46,688 nt of DNA from Enterobacter sichuanensis (GCF_002939185.1 NZ_POVL01000042.1:1-46688), one strand, 5' to 3'; positions 7,700 through 16,529 are shown, numbered from the stretch's first letter. The notes: a model not told the origin generated them from the letters alone. Numbers and translations: made by a program.

Positions 7700-8536
7700 A
7701 TGGCATTCGTTACCACGAAAGATGGCGTCAACATTTACTACAAAGACTGGGGTCCAAAAGAGGCGCAGCCCATCGTCTTCCACCACGGCTGGCCGTTAAG
7801 TGCCGATGACTGGGATAATCAGATGCTCTTCTTTCTTGCGCAAGGCTATCGCGTTATCGCGCTCGATCGCCGCGGTCATGGACGTTCGGATCAGGTGAGC
7901 GAAGGGCATGATATGGATCACTATGCGGCCGATGCGTCAGCCGTTGTTGAAAGCCTGGACTTACGCAATGCCGTGCACGTCGGTCACTCCACCGGCGGCG
8001 GTCAGGTCGCCCGCTATGTGGCGAAGTACGGCCAGCCGCAGGGACGCGTCGCCAAAGCGGTGCTTGTCAGCGCCGTCCCTCCTCTGATGGTCAAAACGGA
8101 CGCTAACCCCGGCGGCACGCCGATTGAGGTTTTCGATGGTTTTCGCCAGGCGCTCGCGGCTAACCGCGCCCAGTTTTACCTCGACGTCGCCAGCGGTCCT
8201 TTCTACGGTTTTAATCGCGATGGCGCCGAGGTTTCGCAGGGAACGATTCAGAACTGGTGGCGTCAGGGCATGATTGGCAGCGCCAAAGCGCACTACGAAG
8301 GGATCAAGGCGTTTTCAGAGACCGACCAGACGGAAGATCTGAAAGCCATTACGGTTCCCGTTCTGGTGATGCAGGGCGACGACGATCAGGTCGTGCCGTA
8401 TAAAAATGCCGCCCTTCTGCAGGACCAGTTGCTGGCGAACAGCGTACTGAAAATTTATCCGGGCTTCCCACACGGGATGCATACCACCCACGCGGATACC
8501 ATCAACGCGGATATTCTGGCTTTTATCCGCTCTTAA
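7700..8536 (+). CDS. Alpha/beta hydrolase, cofactor-free haloperoxidase / arylesterase type
   Basis: A 278-residue alpha/beta-hydrolase with the nucleophile elbow GHSTGGG (Ser97), acid residue in QGDDDQVVP (Asp227) and histidine in [10 protein letters not shown] (about His258), plus the oxyanion segment [13 protein letters not shown]. This matches the non-heme chloroperoxidase family (Ser98-Asp228-His257 in Streptomyces enzymes), which are really esterases with perhydrolase activity. No signal peptide, so cytoplasmic. GAGGAG lies 11 bases before ATG 7700. It is 153 bases downstream of dltC, far enough to have its own promoter, so a role in the dlt pathway is not implied. A REP element and a hairpin follow. 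Confidence 0.88.
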   Translation: MAFVTTKDGVNIYYKDWGPKEAQPIVFHHGWPLSADDWDNQMLFFLAQGYRVIALDRRGHGRSDQVSEGHDMDHYAADASAVVESLDLRNAVHVGHSTGGGQVARYVAKYGQPQGRVAKAVLVSAVPPLMVKTDANPGGTPIEVFDGFRQALAANRAQFYLDVASGPFYGFNRDGAEVSQGTIQNWWRQGMIGSAKAHYEGIKAFSETDQTEDLKAITVPVLVMQGDDDQVVPYKNAALLQDQLLANSVLKIYPGFPHGMHTTHADTINADILAFIRS

Positions 8537-8549
8537 CGCCGCGTTTCTT

Positions 8550-8576
8550 GCCGGGTGGCGCTGCGCTTACCCGGTC
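8550..8576. repeat. REP-like element
   Basis: GCCGGGTGGCG followed by CTGCGCTTACCCGGTC, an imperfect palindrome typical of REP elements in Enterobacter. Closely similar copies lie at 16997-17025 and, in the other orientation, at 43090-43115. Confidence 0.7.
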
Positions 8577-8596
8577 TACATTCCGTTCAATGTATG

Positions 8597-8618
8597 AACG
8601 CCACCCGAGGGTGGCGTT
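8597..8618. terminator. Bidirectional terminator-like hairpin
   Basis: AACGCCACC (8597-8605) and GGTGGCGTT (8610-8618) form a perfect 9-bp stem with a 4-base loop between the convergent hydrolase and yjhX genes. The T tract on the plus side is short (ATTTCTT), so strength is uncertain. Confidence 0.6.
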
Positions 8619-8629
8619 ATTTCTTCCGC

Positions 8630-8887
8630 TTAGCGATTGTCCAGCTGGGCGCGAACGTTATTCAGCCCGGTGGTATTGATGCGGTAAGGCTGCCCGTTCA
8701 CGGAACGGATCAGCTTTTTAGTGCGGAGTTTTTTGAAGACACTGAGCGTGCAGTCGCTCAGCACCAACCCTTCACGGGTATAACACTCAACGGACGTGAC
8801 GCGGCCAGAACTGTCGCGGACGTGCACAATACGTCCACCTTTGGCGAGAACGTGTAAGGTACGTTGTTCCTGACGGGATAAATTCAT
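8630..8887 (-). CDS. yjhX: YjhX family protein (putative toxin, UPF0386)
   Basis: The 85-residue basic protein is nearly identical to E. coli YjhX as I recall it, including [29 protein letters not shown] and the ending [15 protein letters not shown]. YjhX has been proposed as a growth-inhibiting toxin paired with the acetyltransferase YjhQ. No yjhQ-like gene is next to it here; its neighbour on the far side is the second tRNA-Ser. An orphan toxin could be kept in check elsewhere or have another role. It lies inside the segment bounded by the two tRNA-Ser genes and is convergent with the hydrolase. Confidence 0.9.
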   Translation of the reverse strand: MNLSRQEQRTLHVLAKGGRIVHVRDSSGRVTSVECYTREGLVLSDCTLSVFKKLRTKKLIRSVNGQPYRINTTGLNNVRAQLDNR

Positions 8888-9142
8888 ACTGGAAAACCTG
8901 TGTAATCATCATGCGTAAAAACGAGCCCACACCAGCAGGTGCGTGCGTAAGGTTTAAGCGCAGCGATAACCAGTCCGTCCTGAGAAGGGCGGGAAGCTGA
9001 TTATCTGATGAAAACATTCTCCAGCATCAAAGCCTCGGTAAGAGTTGAAAAGGTATTTACGGGGTGAATGATAACGCCTGATTTTGACCGGGAAACAGCG
9101 GAACCTGAAAAGTGTGACCTGAATCATTCAATCCAAAAGAAA

Positions 9143-9171
9143 AACCCCAGGTTAACAAGTAACCTGGGGTT
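9143..9171 (-). terminator. Terminator of the second tRNA-Ser gene
   Basis: AACCCCAGGTTA (9143-9154) pairs with TAACCTGGGGTT (9160-9171), a 12-bp stem with a 5-base loop. The minus-strand product continues into T residues; it ends six bases from the tRNA 3' end. Confidence 0.88.
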
Positions 9172-9177
9172 TATATC

Positions 9178-9265
9178 TGGCGGAAGCGCAGAGATTCGAA
9201 CTCTGGAACCCTTTCGGGTCGCCGGTTTTCAAGACCGGTGCCTTCAACCGCTCGGCCACACTTCC
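9178..9265 (-). tRNA. serT: tRNA-Ser (anticodon UGA), serT
   Basis: An 88-base class II tRNA on the minus strand with anticodon loop CTTGAAA (UGA), long variable arm, TTCGAAT T-loop and encoded CCA. As I recall it, the sequence equals E. coli serT, including the acceptor stem GGAAGTG/CGCTTCC with one G-U pair. It lies near yccA, as serT does in E. coli, so this is the ancestral copy and the one at 3130-3217 is the extra. Confidence 0.97.
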
Positions 9266-9277
9266 TGAGTGAGGCGA

Positions 9278-9306
9278 ACTATAAACACCTCACCGCGCGC
9301 TGTAAA
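9278..9306 (-). promoter_or_regulatory. Sigma-70 promoter of serT
   Basis: On the minus strand TTTACA (9301-9306) and TATAGT (9278-9283) are separated by 17 bases and followed by a TCGCCTC discriminator. It is the same architecture as the promoter of the other tRNA-Ser copy. Confidence 0.75.
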
Positions 9307-9395
9307 GAGTCGCGGCATTCGTTCGCTGTAAAAATAGTCAAAACGTGTTTAATCGGTTGAACTGACAACACATCGACGATTTTATCAGCACAGGC

Positions 9396-11024
9396 TTAGT
9401 GTTTTTTGGTGTACATGTCCTTCGTGTAATAGTACCCCAGCTTATCCGGCGTAAATCCGCCCACCCACGGTTTGACCAGATGCGTACGGACGTAGTGATA
9501 CACCGGAATGGCGGGCACATCACGTCCCAGCAGATCTTCCGCCTGCTGGTAGAACTTACCCCGCTCTTCCGTTGTTTTGGCTTTTGCGGCATTCATCAGC
9601 GCCTGGTCGTATTCCGGATTGCTGTACTGACTGGTGTTTTCGCTGTCGCCGGTGCGGAAGTTGTTCAGGAAGGTCGCCGCGTCGTCGTAGTCGGCAATCC
9701 AGGCGTAACGCACCGCGTCAAAGTTGTGGGTATGCATGGTATCCAGCATGGTTTTCCACTCCTGATTTTGCAGCTTCGCCTCCACGCCGAGGTTCTTTTT
9801 CCACATGGAGCTGGCCGCAATCGCAATACGCTGGTGCGATTCAGAGGTGTTATAGAGCAGGTTGAAGCGCAGAGGATGGCTGGCGTTATACCCGGCCGCT
9901 TCGAGCAATTTTTTCGCCTCAGCGATGCGCTTGTCCTGCGGCCAACTGGCGTAATCCGGGTTCTGTAACTTAACGCCACCGATATCCGGCTGGCTGATGA
10001 GCCACGCCGGACGCTGCCCCTGCCCTAAAACTTTCCCGGCAATGATGTCTTTATCGAGCGCCATGTTCAGCGCCTTGCGCACGCGGACGTCGTTGAACGG
10101 CGGCCGGGTGGTATTAAATTCGTAGTAATAGGTTGCCAGCTGCGGAGAGACATCCAGCTCGCTGCCGAGCGTTTTTTTGAGCTGAGCGAACTGGTTGATC
10201 GGCACCGTGTAGACAATATCAATTTCGCCCGCTTTATAGCGGTTCACATCTGCGGCCTCGGAGGTGATAGGCAGATACGTCACCTTATTAATCACGGTAT
10301 GGTCATTATCCCAGTAGCGCGGGTTGCGCTCCGCCACAATGCGTTCGTTGACCACCCACTGGGACAGCTTATAGGCCCCGCTGGTGACGATATGTTCAGG
10401 CTTGGTCCACTTGTCGCCAAAGCGGCCAATCAGCACTTTGTCCACCGGTACCAGTGACGGATGCGCCAGCATGGCCAGGAATGCCGCATTAGGCTGTGTC
10501 AATGTGACTTCCAGCGTGGTGTCGTTTATCGCTTTCACGCCCAGCGTATCGGGGGCTTTTTTCCCCTGCGCAATATCCGCACCATTCACAATGTGCATGT
10601 TGCCGGGATAGCTGGCATACGGTGAAGCGGTTTTAGGATCAACCAGACGCTGCCAGCTCCAGACAACATCTTCCGCGGTGATGGCAGTGCCGTCGCTCCA
10701 GGTGATACCCGGGCGCAGATGGAACGTCCAGACGGTGTTGTCCTTGTTCTCCCATTTTTCCGCCAGCCGTGGCTGAATGTCCCCCGCCGGGGAGACACTG
10801 ACCAGCCCATCGAATAAATCACTGATAATATTGAATTCGACGTCGCTTTCGACTTTATGCGGGTCGAGCGAGGCCGGCTCATTACCGTTGTTCCTGACCA
10901 GTTCCTGCTTATCTGCCAGCTGCGTTCCTGCCGGCACGTTCGCCGCCCAGGTTGCCGTGCTGGCGCACAGGATCCCTGCGGTAAGTAAAGAGAGCGTAAA
11001 GCGCGTGCGTGTTTGTGGTTTCAT
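9396..11024 (-). CDS. OppA-like periplasmic oligopeptide-binding protein
   Basis: About 542 residues. An N-terminal signal peptide (MKPQTRTRFTLSLLTAG then CASTATWA) is followed by a solute-binding protein family 5 domain closely resembling E. coli OppA: ELVRNNGNEPASLDPHK, WTFHLRPGITWSDGT, NPRYWDNDHTVINKVTYLPI, YYYEFNTTRPPFNDVRVRKALNMA and the ending KPWVGGFTPDKLGYYYTKDMY. It would bind peptides in the periplasm for an ABC importer. No permease or ATPase genes flank it, so it is an orphan that may use the Opp or Dpp permease, as MppA does in E. coli. The frame is open further upstream to 11096, but ATG 11024 begins the signal peptide and has AAGG and AAGGAA upstream. Confidence 0.88.
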   Translation of the reverse strand: MKPQTRTRFTLSLLTAGILCASTATWAANVPAGTQLADKQELVRNNGNEPASLDPHKVESDVEFNIISDLFDGLVSVSPAGDIQPRLAEKWENKDNTVWTFHLRPGITWSDGTAITAEDVVWSWQRLVDPKTASPYASYPGNMHIVNGADIAQGKKAPDTLGVKAINDTTLEVTLTQPNAAFLAMLAHPSLVPVDKVLIGRFGDKWTKPEHIVTSGAYKLSQWVVNERIVAERNPRYWDNDHTVINKVTYLPITSEAADVNRYKAGEIDIVYTVPINQFAQLKKTLGSELDVSPQLATYYYEFNTTRPPFNDVRVRKALNMALDKDIIAGKVLGQGQRPAWLISQPDIGGVKLQNPDYASWPQDKRIAEAKKLLEAAGYNASHPLRFNLLYNTSESHQRIAIAASSMWKKNLGVEAKLQNQEWKTMLDTMHTHNFDAVRYAWIADYDDAATFLNNFRTGDSENTSQYSNPEYDQALMNAAKAKTTEERGKFYQQAEDLLGRDVPAIPVYHYVRTHLVKPWVGGFTPDKLGYYYTKDMYTKKH

Positions 11025-11294
11025 TTCCTTCGCCTTATTGTCTGTTTTTGTGACGATCCGGAAATAACTCTTAGCGGCCTTATGGTAATAACGCAATAAT
11101 TTTCAGTAACCTATAAGAGGTTGATCTGATTAATCGCGTCAAACCGCTGTTCATACTGGTGAAACGTATTTATGCAGAAGAAACAACCAGCTTCCGCCCT
11201 AACCTGCTGAGTAAAGATGGGTAAAACCACTTTGAGAGTGACGCGCCGTTTCCTATTCTTTCCGTTAATTACATCTGTCATAAGAGAGTGACTC

Positions 11295-11954
11295 ATGGAT
11301 CGTATAATTACTTCTTCGCGCGACCGCACATCGCTACTCAGCACCCACAAGGTGCTGCGCAATACCTATTTCATGCTCAGCCTGACGCTGGCGTTTTCGG
11401 CGATCACCGCCACTGCCAGCACCGTGCTGATGCTGCCGTCCCCGGGGCTGATCCTGACGCTGGTGGGGATGTATGGTCTGATGTTCCTGACCTACAAAAC
11501 CGCTGATAAACCGGTCGGTATTCTTTCCGCGTTCGCCTTCACCGGCTTCCTGGGCTACATCCTGGGGCCAATCCTGAACGCGTACCTGTCCGCCGGCATG
11601 GGCGATGTGATTGGTATGGCGCTGGGCGGAACCGCGCTGGTGTTCTTCTGCTGCTCGGCCTACGTGCTCACCACCCGCAAGGACATGTCCTTCCTCGGCG
11701 GTATGCTGATGGCGGGTATCGTGGTGGTGCTGATTGGTATGGTGGCTAACATCTTCCTGCAGCTCCCTGCCCTGCACCTGGCGATTAGCGCGGTGTTTAT
11801 CCTGCTGTCATCCGGCGCAATCCTGTATGAAACCAGCAACATCATTCACGGCGGTGAGACCAACTATATCCGCGCCACCGTGAGCCTGTATGTCTCGCTG
11901 TACAACATCTTCGTCAGCCTGCTGAGCATCCTGGGCTTTGCCAGCCGGGATTAA
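11295..11954 (+). CDS. yccA: YccA, Bax-inhibitor-1 family inner membrane protein, FtsH modulator
   Basis: A 219-residue protein with seven predicted transmembrane helices. It is the same length as E. coli YccA and nearly identical to it ([20 protein letters not shown], the ending [18 protein letters not shown]). In E. coli YccA is a substrate and modulator of the membrane protease FtsH and interacts with HflKC; it can protect jammed SecY. The N-terminal cytoplasmic tail of about 20 residues is where FtsH begins degradation. It stands alone with its own upstream spacer of about 270 bases and a strong terminator. Confidence 0.96.
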   Translation: MDRIITSSRDRTSLLSTHKVLRNTYFMLSLTLAFSAITATASTVLMLPSPGLILTLVGMYGLMFLTYKTADKPVGILSAFAFTGFLGYILGPILNAYLSAGMGDVIGMALGGTALVFFCCSAYVLTTRKDMSFLGGMLMAGIVVVLIGMVANIFLQLPALHLAISAVFILLSSGAILYETSNIIHGGETNYIRATVSLYVSLYNIFVSLLSILGFASRD

Positions 11955-11974
11955 GCCGCAACGCTGTGAACCTG

Positions 11975-12002
11975 GCCCCGCTTATGCGGGGCTTTGTTTT
12001 TT
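11975..12002 (+). terminator. Terminator of yccA
   Basis: GCCCCGC (11975-11981), loop TTAT, GCGGGGC (11986-11992), then a T-rich tract (TTTGTTTTTT) to 12002. Confidence 0.92.
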
Positions 12003-12040
12003 GCTACACTGCAGCGTTTTTGACTGACGCGTGAATGACT

Positions 12041-12370
12041 ATGTTGAGTTTTGAAGGCAAAGAGATCGAGACCGATAACGACGGTTATCTTAAAGAAAGT
12101 GGCCAGTGGAGCGAAGCACTGGCAGAAGTCATTGCTGAGAAAGAAGGCATCGCCCTCTCCCCCGAACACTGGGAAGTGGTGCGTTTTGTCCGTGAGTTCT
12201 ATCTCGAATTCAACACCTCTCCGGCCATCCGCATGCTGGTCAAAGCGATGGCCAATAAGTTCGGTGAAGAGAAAGGCAACAGCCGCTATCTCTATCGCCT
12301 GTTCCCGAAGGGCCCGGCAAAACAGGCCACCAAAATTGCCGGCCTGCCTAAACCGGTGAAGTGCATTTAA
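12041..12370 (+). CDS. tusE: TusE, sulfur relay protein for tRNA 2-thiouridine
   Basis: A 109-residue DsrC/TusE-family protein. The C-terminal swinging arm ends GLPKPVKCI, with the penultimate cysteine that carries persulfide sulfur from TusBCD to MnmA during thiolation of U34 in tRNA for Lys, Glu and Gln. ATG 12041 gives the same N terminus as E. coli; ATG 12035 two codons earlier is possible. Its end overlaps the convergent acylphosphatase gene by four bases, as part of the conserved tail-to-tail arrangement. Confidence 0.96.
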   Translation: MLSFEGKEIETDNDGYLKESGQWSEALAEVIAEKEGIALSPEHWEVVRFVREFYLEFNTSPAIRMLVKAMANKFGEEKGNSRYLYRLFPKGPAKQATKIAGLPKPVKCI

Positions 12371-12648
12371 TAGCGAATACCGAAGTTAACGTACTCCCGG
12401 CCGGGTTGATGCGGTTCCGTTAAGACCTTATCAACCCGCGCGCTGCGCGGCCCACCTGCTTTCAGCCACGCCACCAGCTTGTCGACCTGCTCCGCTTCGC
12501 CACAGGCGACCACTTCAACGCTGCCGTCATCCATGTTACGCGCATATCCCGTTAATCCAAGCTGAACGGCCTCGCGCTGAGTGCTGTAGCGGAAACCCAC
12601 GCCCTGAACGATGCCGTGAACCCAGGCAATAGTGCAGACTTTTGCCAT
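12367..12648 (-). CDS. yccX: Acylphosphatase YccX
   Basis: A 93-residue protein with the acylphosphatase fold: [18 protein letters not shown] holds the active-site arginine (in GFRY), and [18 protein letters not shown] the conserved asparagine. It hydrolyses acyl phosphates such as acetyl or carbamoyl phosphate. AAGGAG is well placed before ATG 12648. It is convergent with tusE and overlaps its stop codon by four bases. Confidence 0.95.
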   Translation of the reverse strand: MAKVCTIAWVHGIVQGVGFRYSTQREAVQLGLTGYARNMDDGSVEVVACGEAEQVDKLVAWLKAGGPRSARVDKVLTEPHQPGREYVNFGIRY

Positions 12649-12660
12649 TTTTTCTTCTCC

Positions 12661-12815
12661 TTAACGTAGCGTTTTCGGTAAACAGCCGTAGTGTTGCCGA
12701 AAACGGGCGGTGAAACGAGAGCTGGACAGATACCCACATTGTAATGCGATTTCGCCAATCGGTAATCGGGTTGACTGTAGCTGTGACAACGCCACGGCCA
12801 TCCTTACCTCCTCGC
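12661..12815 (-). pseudogene. C-terminal remnant of an AraC-family regulator
   Basis: A minus-strand frame encodes only the second helix-turn-helix of an AraC/XylS regulator: RMAVALSQLQSTRLPIGEIA, then QCGYLSSSRFTARFRQHYG and the ending CLPKTLR. The rest of the gene (usually 250-300 residues) is missing. Upstream it runs directly into the beginning of a YbcL-like gene in another frame, with the junction near 12808-12818. In E. coli ybcL is followed by ybcM, an AraC-type gene, so a deletion inside such a pair explains both fragments. Confidence 0.75.
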
Positions 12816-13007
12816 GGGCGGATTTTTCCACGCCAGCTGTGGCGAGGTATTCCCACCGTGGCAACCAAATCCCTCAAACACCTGCTGTGGCGCTAACCGC
12901 CGTTCGCCGGAAATGTCCGGGCTGGTCATGCTGAAAGGCGTTGCGGCGAAAACCTGAAAACTCATTGCCGTCAGAGCGGCTATTGCTATCACACTGTGCT
13001 TTTTCAT
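12815..13007 (-). pseudogene. N-terminal remnant of a YbcL-like (PEBP family) periplasmic protein
   Basis: ATG 13007 begins a signal peptide (MKKHSVIAIAALTAMSFQVFA) followed by the first part of a phosphatidylethanolamine-binding-protein domain: VFEGFGCHGGNTSPQLAWKN. Full YbcL-type proteins are about 180 residues; here homology ends after about 64 residues at the junction with the AraC remnant, and the frame closes shortly after. The fragment could still be exported, but it lacks most of the domain. Confidence 0.75.
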
Positions 13008-13134
13008 GGGGGCTCCCTTTGCTGTACCGGAAGCCCCACTGTATATCCCTCGGCAATCTTGTAATGTGCCTAAGCGGTTTGATTTTGTGCCGAAACGCTC
13101 AAGGGTATCCGCAGATGATTGCGCCCTGCTGAAA

Positions 13135-13150
13135 GTGCTACTCTACGCGC
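13135..13150 (+). repeat. 16-bp direct repeat, copy 1, with extended -10-like core
   Basis: GTGCTACTCTACGCGC occurs here and again at 13547-13562, flanking the small membrane-protein gene. The core TGCTACTCT resembles an extended -10 promoter (TGnTAnnnT). Copy 2 is placed as the promoter or leader of rlmI; copy 1 as that of the small gene. Confidence 0.7.
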
Positions 13151-13208
13151 AGTGAGTCTGTTCGTGAACAAACAGTAAATGGAATGCTATGCGCGAAAGG
13201 AAAACGAT

Positions 13209-13535
13209 ATGAATGTTACTGATGAAGACCTGTTGCGTTCTGGTTTTACACTGTCTGATTTGCAGAAGATAAAAAATAACGTTGAGAGGTACGGGGGAAC
13301 GCCTGAAGAAGCAGTTTACGATCTCGCCCGTCGATTCAATACCCTACTCTGGGTAATCAGCGTATGCTTCATGTTCCTGATTGTTCTTGTCGTTTTCAGT
13401 TCACCTGTCAAGGCATTGGCGTGGGGGCTGGCGATCATCGTAGGGGTTAGCATTATGACTCTCGCACAACCTCCTGTACTGTCGTATAAATCCTGGCGTT
13501 ATCGAAAAATCATCAGAGATTTTGAGAAGCTCTGA
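13209..13535 (+). CDS. Small membrane protein of unknown function
   Basis: I do not recognise this protein. It has 108 residues: a charged, probably cytoplasmic helical N-terminal part (residues 1-43, MNVTDEDLLRSGFTLSDLQK onward), two transmembrane helices (about 45-64 and 68-87, with a two- to four-residue turn), and a short basic C-terminal tail. ATG 13209 has AAAGGAAAA upstream; an earlier ATG at 13179 lacks this. It lies between the deletion scar and rlmI, where E. coli has no gene, and is flanked by the two copies of a 16-bp repeat. It is an accessory gene in this otherwise conserved block. Confidence 0.72.
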   Translation: MNVTDEDLLRSGFTLSDLQKIKNNVERYGGTPEEAVYDLARRFNTLLWVISVCFMFLIVLVVFSSPVKALAWGLAIIVGVSIMTLAQPPVLSYKSWRYRKIIRDFEKL

Positions 13536-13546
13536 TCCGTTTTGAT

Positions 13547-13562
13547 GTGCTACTCTACGCGC
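13547..13562 (+). repeat. 16-bp direct repeat, copy 2, at the rlmI promoter
   Basis: Second exact copy of GTGCTACTCTACGCGC, 412 bases after the first and 32 bases before the rlmI start. It contains TGCTACTCT, an extended -10-like sequence. Confidence 0.7.
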
Positions 13563-13593
13563 CATTTCCCTGAAATCGACAGAACAGCAAATT

Positions 13594-14784
13594 ATGAGTG
13601 TACGTTTAGTGTTAACCAAAGGGCGCGAGAAGTCTTTACTGCGCCGTCATCCCTGGGTCTTTTCCGGCGCGGTTGCCCGCATGGAAGGCAAAGCCAGCCT
13701 CGGTGAAACCATTGATATCGTTGACCATCAGGGGAAATGGTTAGCGCGAGGCGCCTACTCGCCAGCGTCCCAAATCCGTGCTCGCGTCTGGACCTTCGAT
13801 AAAGATGAAACCATTGATATCGACTTCTTCGTTCGTCGTCTGCAGCAGGCGCAGCAGTGGCGCGACTGGCTGGCCAAACGCGACGGGCTGGACAGCTACC
13901 GCCTGATTGCCGGTGAGTCCGATGGTCTCCCGGGCGTCACCATTGACCGCTTCGGCAACTTCCTGGTGCTGCAGCTTCTGAGCGCCGGGGCGGAATATCA
14001 GCGTGCCGCGCTGATTAGCGCCCTGCAGACGCTGTTCCCACAGTGCGCCATTTACGACCGCAGCGATGTGGCGGTGCGCAAAAAAGAGGGTATGGAGCTG
14101 ACGCAAGGTCCGGTGACCGGTGAACTGCCGCCTGCCCTGCTGCCGATTGAAGAGCATGGCATGAAGCTGCTGGTGGATATTCAGGGCGGACACAAAACGG
14201 GTTATTACCTCGACCAGCGCGACAGCCGCCTGGCGACGCGTCAGTACGTTGCCGACAAACGCGTACTGAACTGCTTCTCCTATACCGGCGGGTTTGCCGT
14301 TTCAGCGCTGATGGGCGGTTGTGCCCAGGTGGTGAGCGTGGACACCTCACAGGAAGCGCTGGACGTGGCCAAACAGAACGTCGAGCTGAATAAGCTTGAT
14401 CTGAGCAAAGCCGAATTTATTCGTGACGACGTCTTTAAGCTGCTGCGTAAATATCGCGATCAGGGCGAGAAGTTCGACGTTATCGTGATGGATCCGCCGA
14501 AGTTTGTCGAAAACAAAAGTCAGCTGATGGGCGCCTGCCGCGGCTATAAAGATATCAACATGCTGGCCATCCAGTTGCTGAATCCGGGTGGCGTCCTGCT
14601 CACGTTCTCCTGCTCTGGCCTGATGACCACCGATTTATTCCAAAAAATCATCGCCGATGCCGCAATAGATGCTGGTCGTGATGTACAATTTATAGAGCAG
14701 TTCCGTCAGGCAGCCGATCACCCGGTGATTGCTACCTACCCGGAAGGGCTCTATCTGAAAGGGTTTGCCTGTCGCGTCATGTAA
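13594..14784 (+). CDS. rlmI: 23S rRNA m5C1962 methyltransferase RlmI
   Basis: A 396-residue protein, formerly YccW. The N-terminal PUA-like domain ([20 protein letters not shown]) is followed by an EEHEH linker domain and a Rossmann methyltransferase domain with [15 protein letters not shown] (SAM-binding motif I region), [14 protein letters not shown], and VMDPPKFV (motif IV). The catalytic cysteine is likely the one in [10 protein letters not shown]. It methylates C1962 of 23S rRNA. No partner genes overlap; hspQ follows after 60 bases. Confidence 0.95.
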   Translation: MSVRLVLTKGREKSLLRRHPWVFSGAVARMEGKASLGETIDIVDHQGKWLARGAYSPASQIRARVWTFDKDETIDIDFFVRRLQQAQQWRDWLAKRDGLDSYRLIAGESDGLPGVTIDRFGNFLVLQLLSAGAEYQRAALISALQTLFPQCAIYDRSDVAVRKKEGMELTQGPVTGELPPALLPIEEHGMKLLVDIQGGHKTGYYLDQRDSRLATRQYVADKRVLNCFSYTGGFAVSALMGGCAQVVSVDTSQEALDVAKQNVELNKLDLSKAEFIRDDVFKLLRKYRDQGEKFDVIVMDPPKFVENKSQLMGACRGYKDINMLAIQLLNPGGVLLTFSCSGLMTTDLFQKIIADAAIDAGRDVQFIEQFRQAADHPVIATYPEGLYLKGFACRVM

Positions 14785-14814
14785 CTTGAAAAGAGAAATA
14801 TTGCCCGCACATAA

Positions 14815-15162
<348 letters not shown>

Positions 15163-15174
15163 GCGTGTAAAAAA

Positions 15175-15191
15175 AGCCCGATGAACGGGCT
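15175..15191. terminator. Bidirectional terminator between hspQ and yccU
   Basis: AGCCCG (15175-15180) and CGGGCT (15186-15191) form the stem, extended by A residues on the left and a run of T on the right, so it works for both convergent genes. Confidence 0.9.
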
Positions 15192-15199
15192 TTTTTTTA

Positions 15200-15613
15200 T
15201 TACTTCGCCAGCCCCAGACGGGGGATTTCAATGGCCGGGCAGCGGTCCATGACCACCTTCAGACCCGCCTCACGCGCCAGCACCGCGGCCTGCTCGTTAA
15301 TCACACCCAGCTGCATCCACAGCGTTTTTGCCCCAATCGCAATGGCTTCCTGAGCCACGCCCCACGCTGCTTCCGAATTACGGAAAACATCCACCATATC
15401 GATTTTTTCCGGTACGTCGTTGAGCGTGGCGTAGCCCTGCTGGCCCAGTAAACTTTTACCGGCTACTTTCGGCGAGACAGGGATAACGTGATAACCCTGA
15501 TCGAGAAGGTATTTCATGACCCGATAGCTTGGACGATCGGGTTTATCGCTCGCGCCCACCAGCGCAATGGTGCGCGTGGATGTCAAAATCTCGGCAATAT
15601 CGTTCTCTTTCAT
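15200..15613 (-). CDS. yccU: CoA-binding domain protein YccU
   Basis: A 137-residue protein of the CoA-binding/Rossmann family (TIALVGASDKPDRPSYRVMK near the N terminus, then HVIPVSPKVAG, and DRCPAIEIPRLGLAK at the end). Its physiological role is not established. The frame extends to 15703, but ATG 15613 matches the family start and has AGGAG eight bases upstream, so the longer version is rejected. Confidence 0.93.
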   Translation of the reverse strand: MKENDIAEILTSTRTIALVGASDKPDRPSYRVMKYLLDQGYHVIPVSPKVAGKSLLGQQGYATLNDVPEKIDMVDVFRNSEAAWGVAQEAIAIGAKTLWMQLGVINEQAAVLAREAGLKVVMDRCPAIEIPRLGLAK

Positions 15614-15786
15614 GGTTTTTCTCCTGGCTTTTTTCAAAGTGTACGCCAAAGGGCACAACTCAACCATCCATCCCATACAGATGTATGAGGGCAAAACGGC
15701 CAAATATGTCTATATGTTAGTAAACGTGATTATCGAAAAATTTAGATACATTCATGCGCCGACAGAATTTCTGACAGGAGCCTTCT

Positions 15787-16449
15787 ATGAAAACCGGTAT
15801 TGCCACTGCTCTGATTGCATTAGTGATGCCGGTCTGCGTCTTTGCTACCACGCTTCGGCTCTCTGGCGATATTGATCTCCTGGTGCTGGATGGAAAAAAG
15901 GTCTCCAGCTCCTTATTGCGTGGTGCCGACAGCATCGAGCTGGATAACGGCCCGCATCAGCTGGTATTCCGGGTAGAAAAATCGATCGGCCTCGCCAATC
16001 ATGAGCAAAGGATGTACATCTCCCCGCCGCTGATTGTCAGCTTTAATACCCGGCAAATCAGTCAGGTCAATATTACCCTGCCGCGTATTGAAACAGAGAA
16101 AGAGAGTGCGACCTTTGACGCGTCACCGCGTATTGAACTGCTGGACGGGGATGCAATGCCGATTCCGGTAAAACTGGATATTCTGGCGCTGACTACCTCA
16201 CCGAAAGGACCGGATTACGAGGCCGCAGCCCAGGCCTATAACAAAGCAGGTAAACGCGCCTCGCTTCCGCAGTTTGCCACCATGATGGCTGACGACAGTA
16301 CGCTGCTATCGGGTGTCTCTGAACTGGACGTTATTCCTCCTCAGTCACAGACCCTGACGGAACAACGCCTCAAATTCTGGTTTCAGCAGGCCGATCCTGA
16401 TACGCGCGCCCGGTTTTTACAATGGGCAAAACAACAACCTTCCTCATAA
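15787..16449 (+). CDS. yccT: YccT/CsgI, DUF2057 periplasmic protein
   Basis: A 220-residue protein with a signal peptide (about residues 1-20, ending at FA before TTLRLSGDI), followed by the DUF2057 domain seen as [20 protein letters not shown] and [14 protein letters not shown]. coli YccT has been linked to control of curli assembly in the periplasm (named CsgI); other family members are uncharacterised. GACAGGAG precedes the ATG. It is a single-gene unit between yccU (divergent) and mgsA. Confidence 0.93.
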   Translation: MKTGIATALIALVMPVCVFATTLRLSGDIDLLVLDGKKVSSSLLRGADSIELDNGPHQLVFRVEKSIGLANHEQRMYISPPLIVSFNTRQISQVNITLPRIETEKESATFDASPRIELLDGDAMPIPVKLDILALTTSPKGPDYEAAAQAYNKAGKRASLPQFATMMADDSTLLSGVSELDVIPPQSQTLTEQRLKFWFQQADPDTRARFLQWAKQQPSS

Positions 16450-16529
16450 GCCACATTTTTTACGCCTTGCTCTTGCAGCGTCAGGCGGTTCCCGTCATCG
16501 TGTAGTCAGTTAACCTGATGGATATGATT

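Noticed and set aside
8555..8857. 100-codon plus-strand frame opposite yjhX
   Set aside because: Antisense of the conserved yjhX gene and of the REP element and hairpin.
3130..9265. Integrase-driven genomic island with tRNA att sites
   Set aside because: The repeats are full tRNA genes with promoters and terminators, not 3'-end fragments, and no integrase or excisionase gene is present. A duplication is the simpler reading, though an old island cannot be excluded.
9068..9268. 66-codon plus-strand frame covering the second tRNA-Ser
   Set aside because: Most of it is the complement of a clear tRNA gene and its terminator; a matching frame over the first tRNA (3035-3247) is rejected for the same reason.
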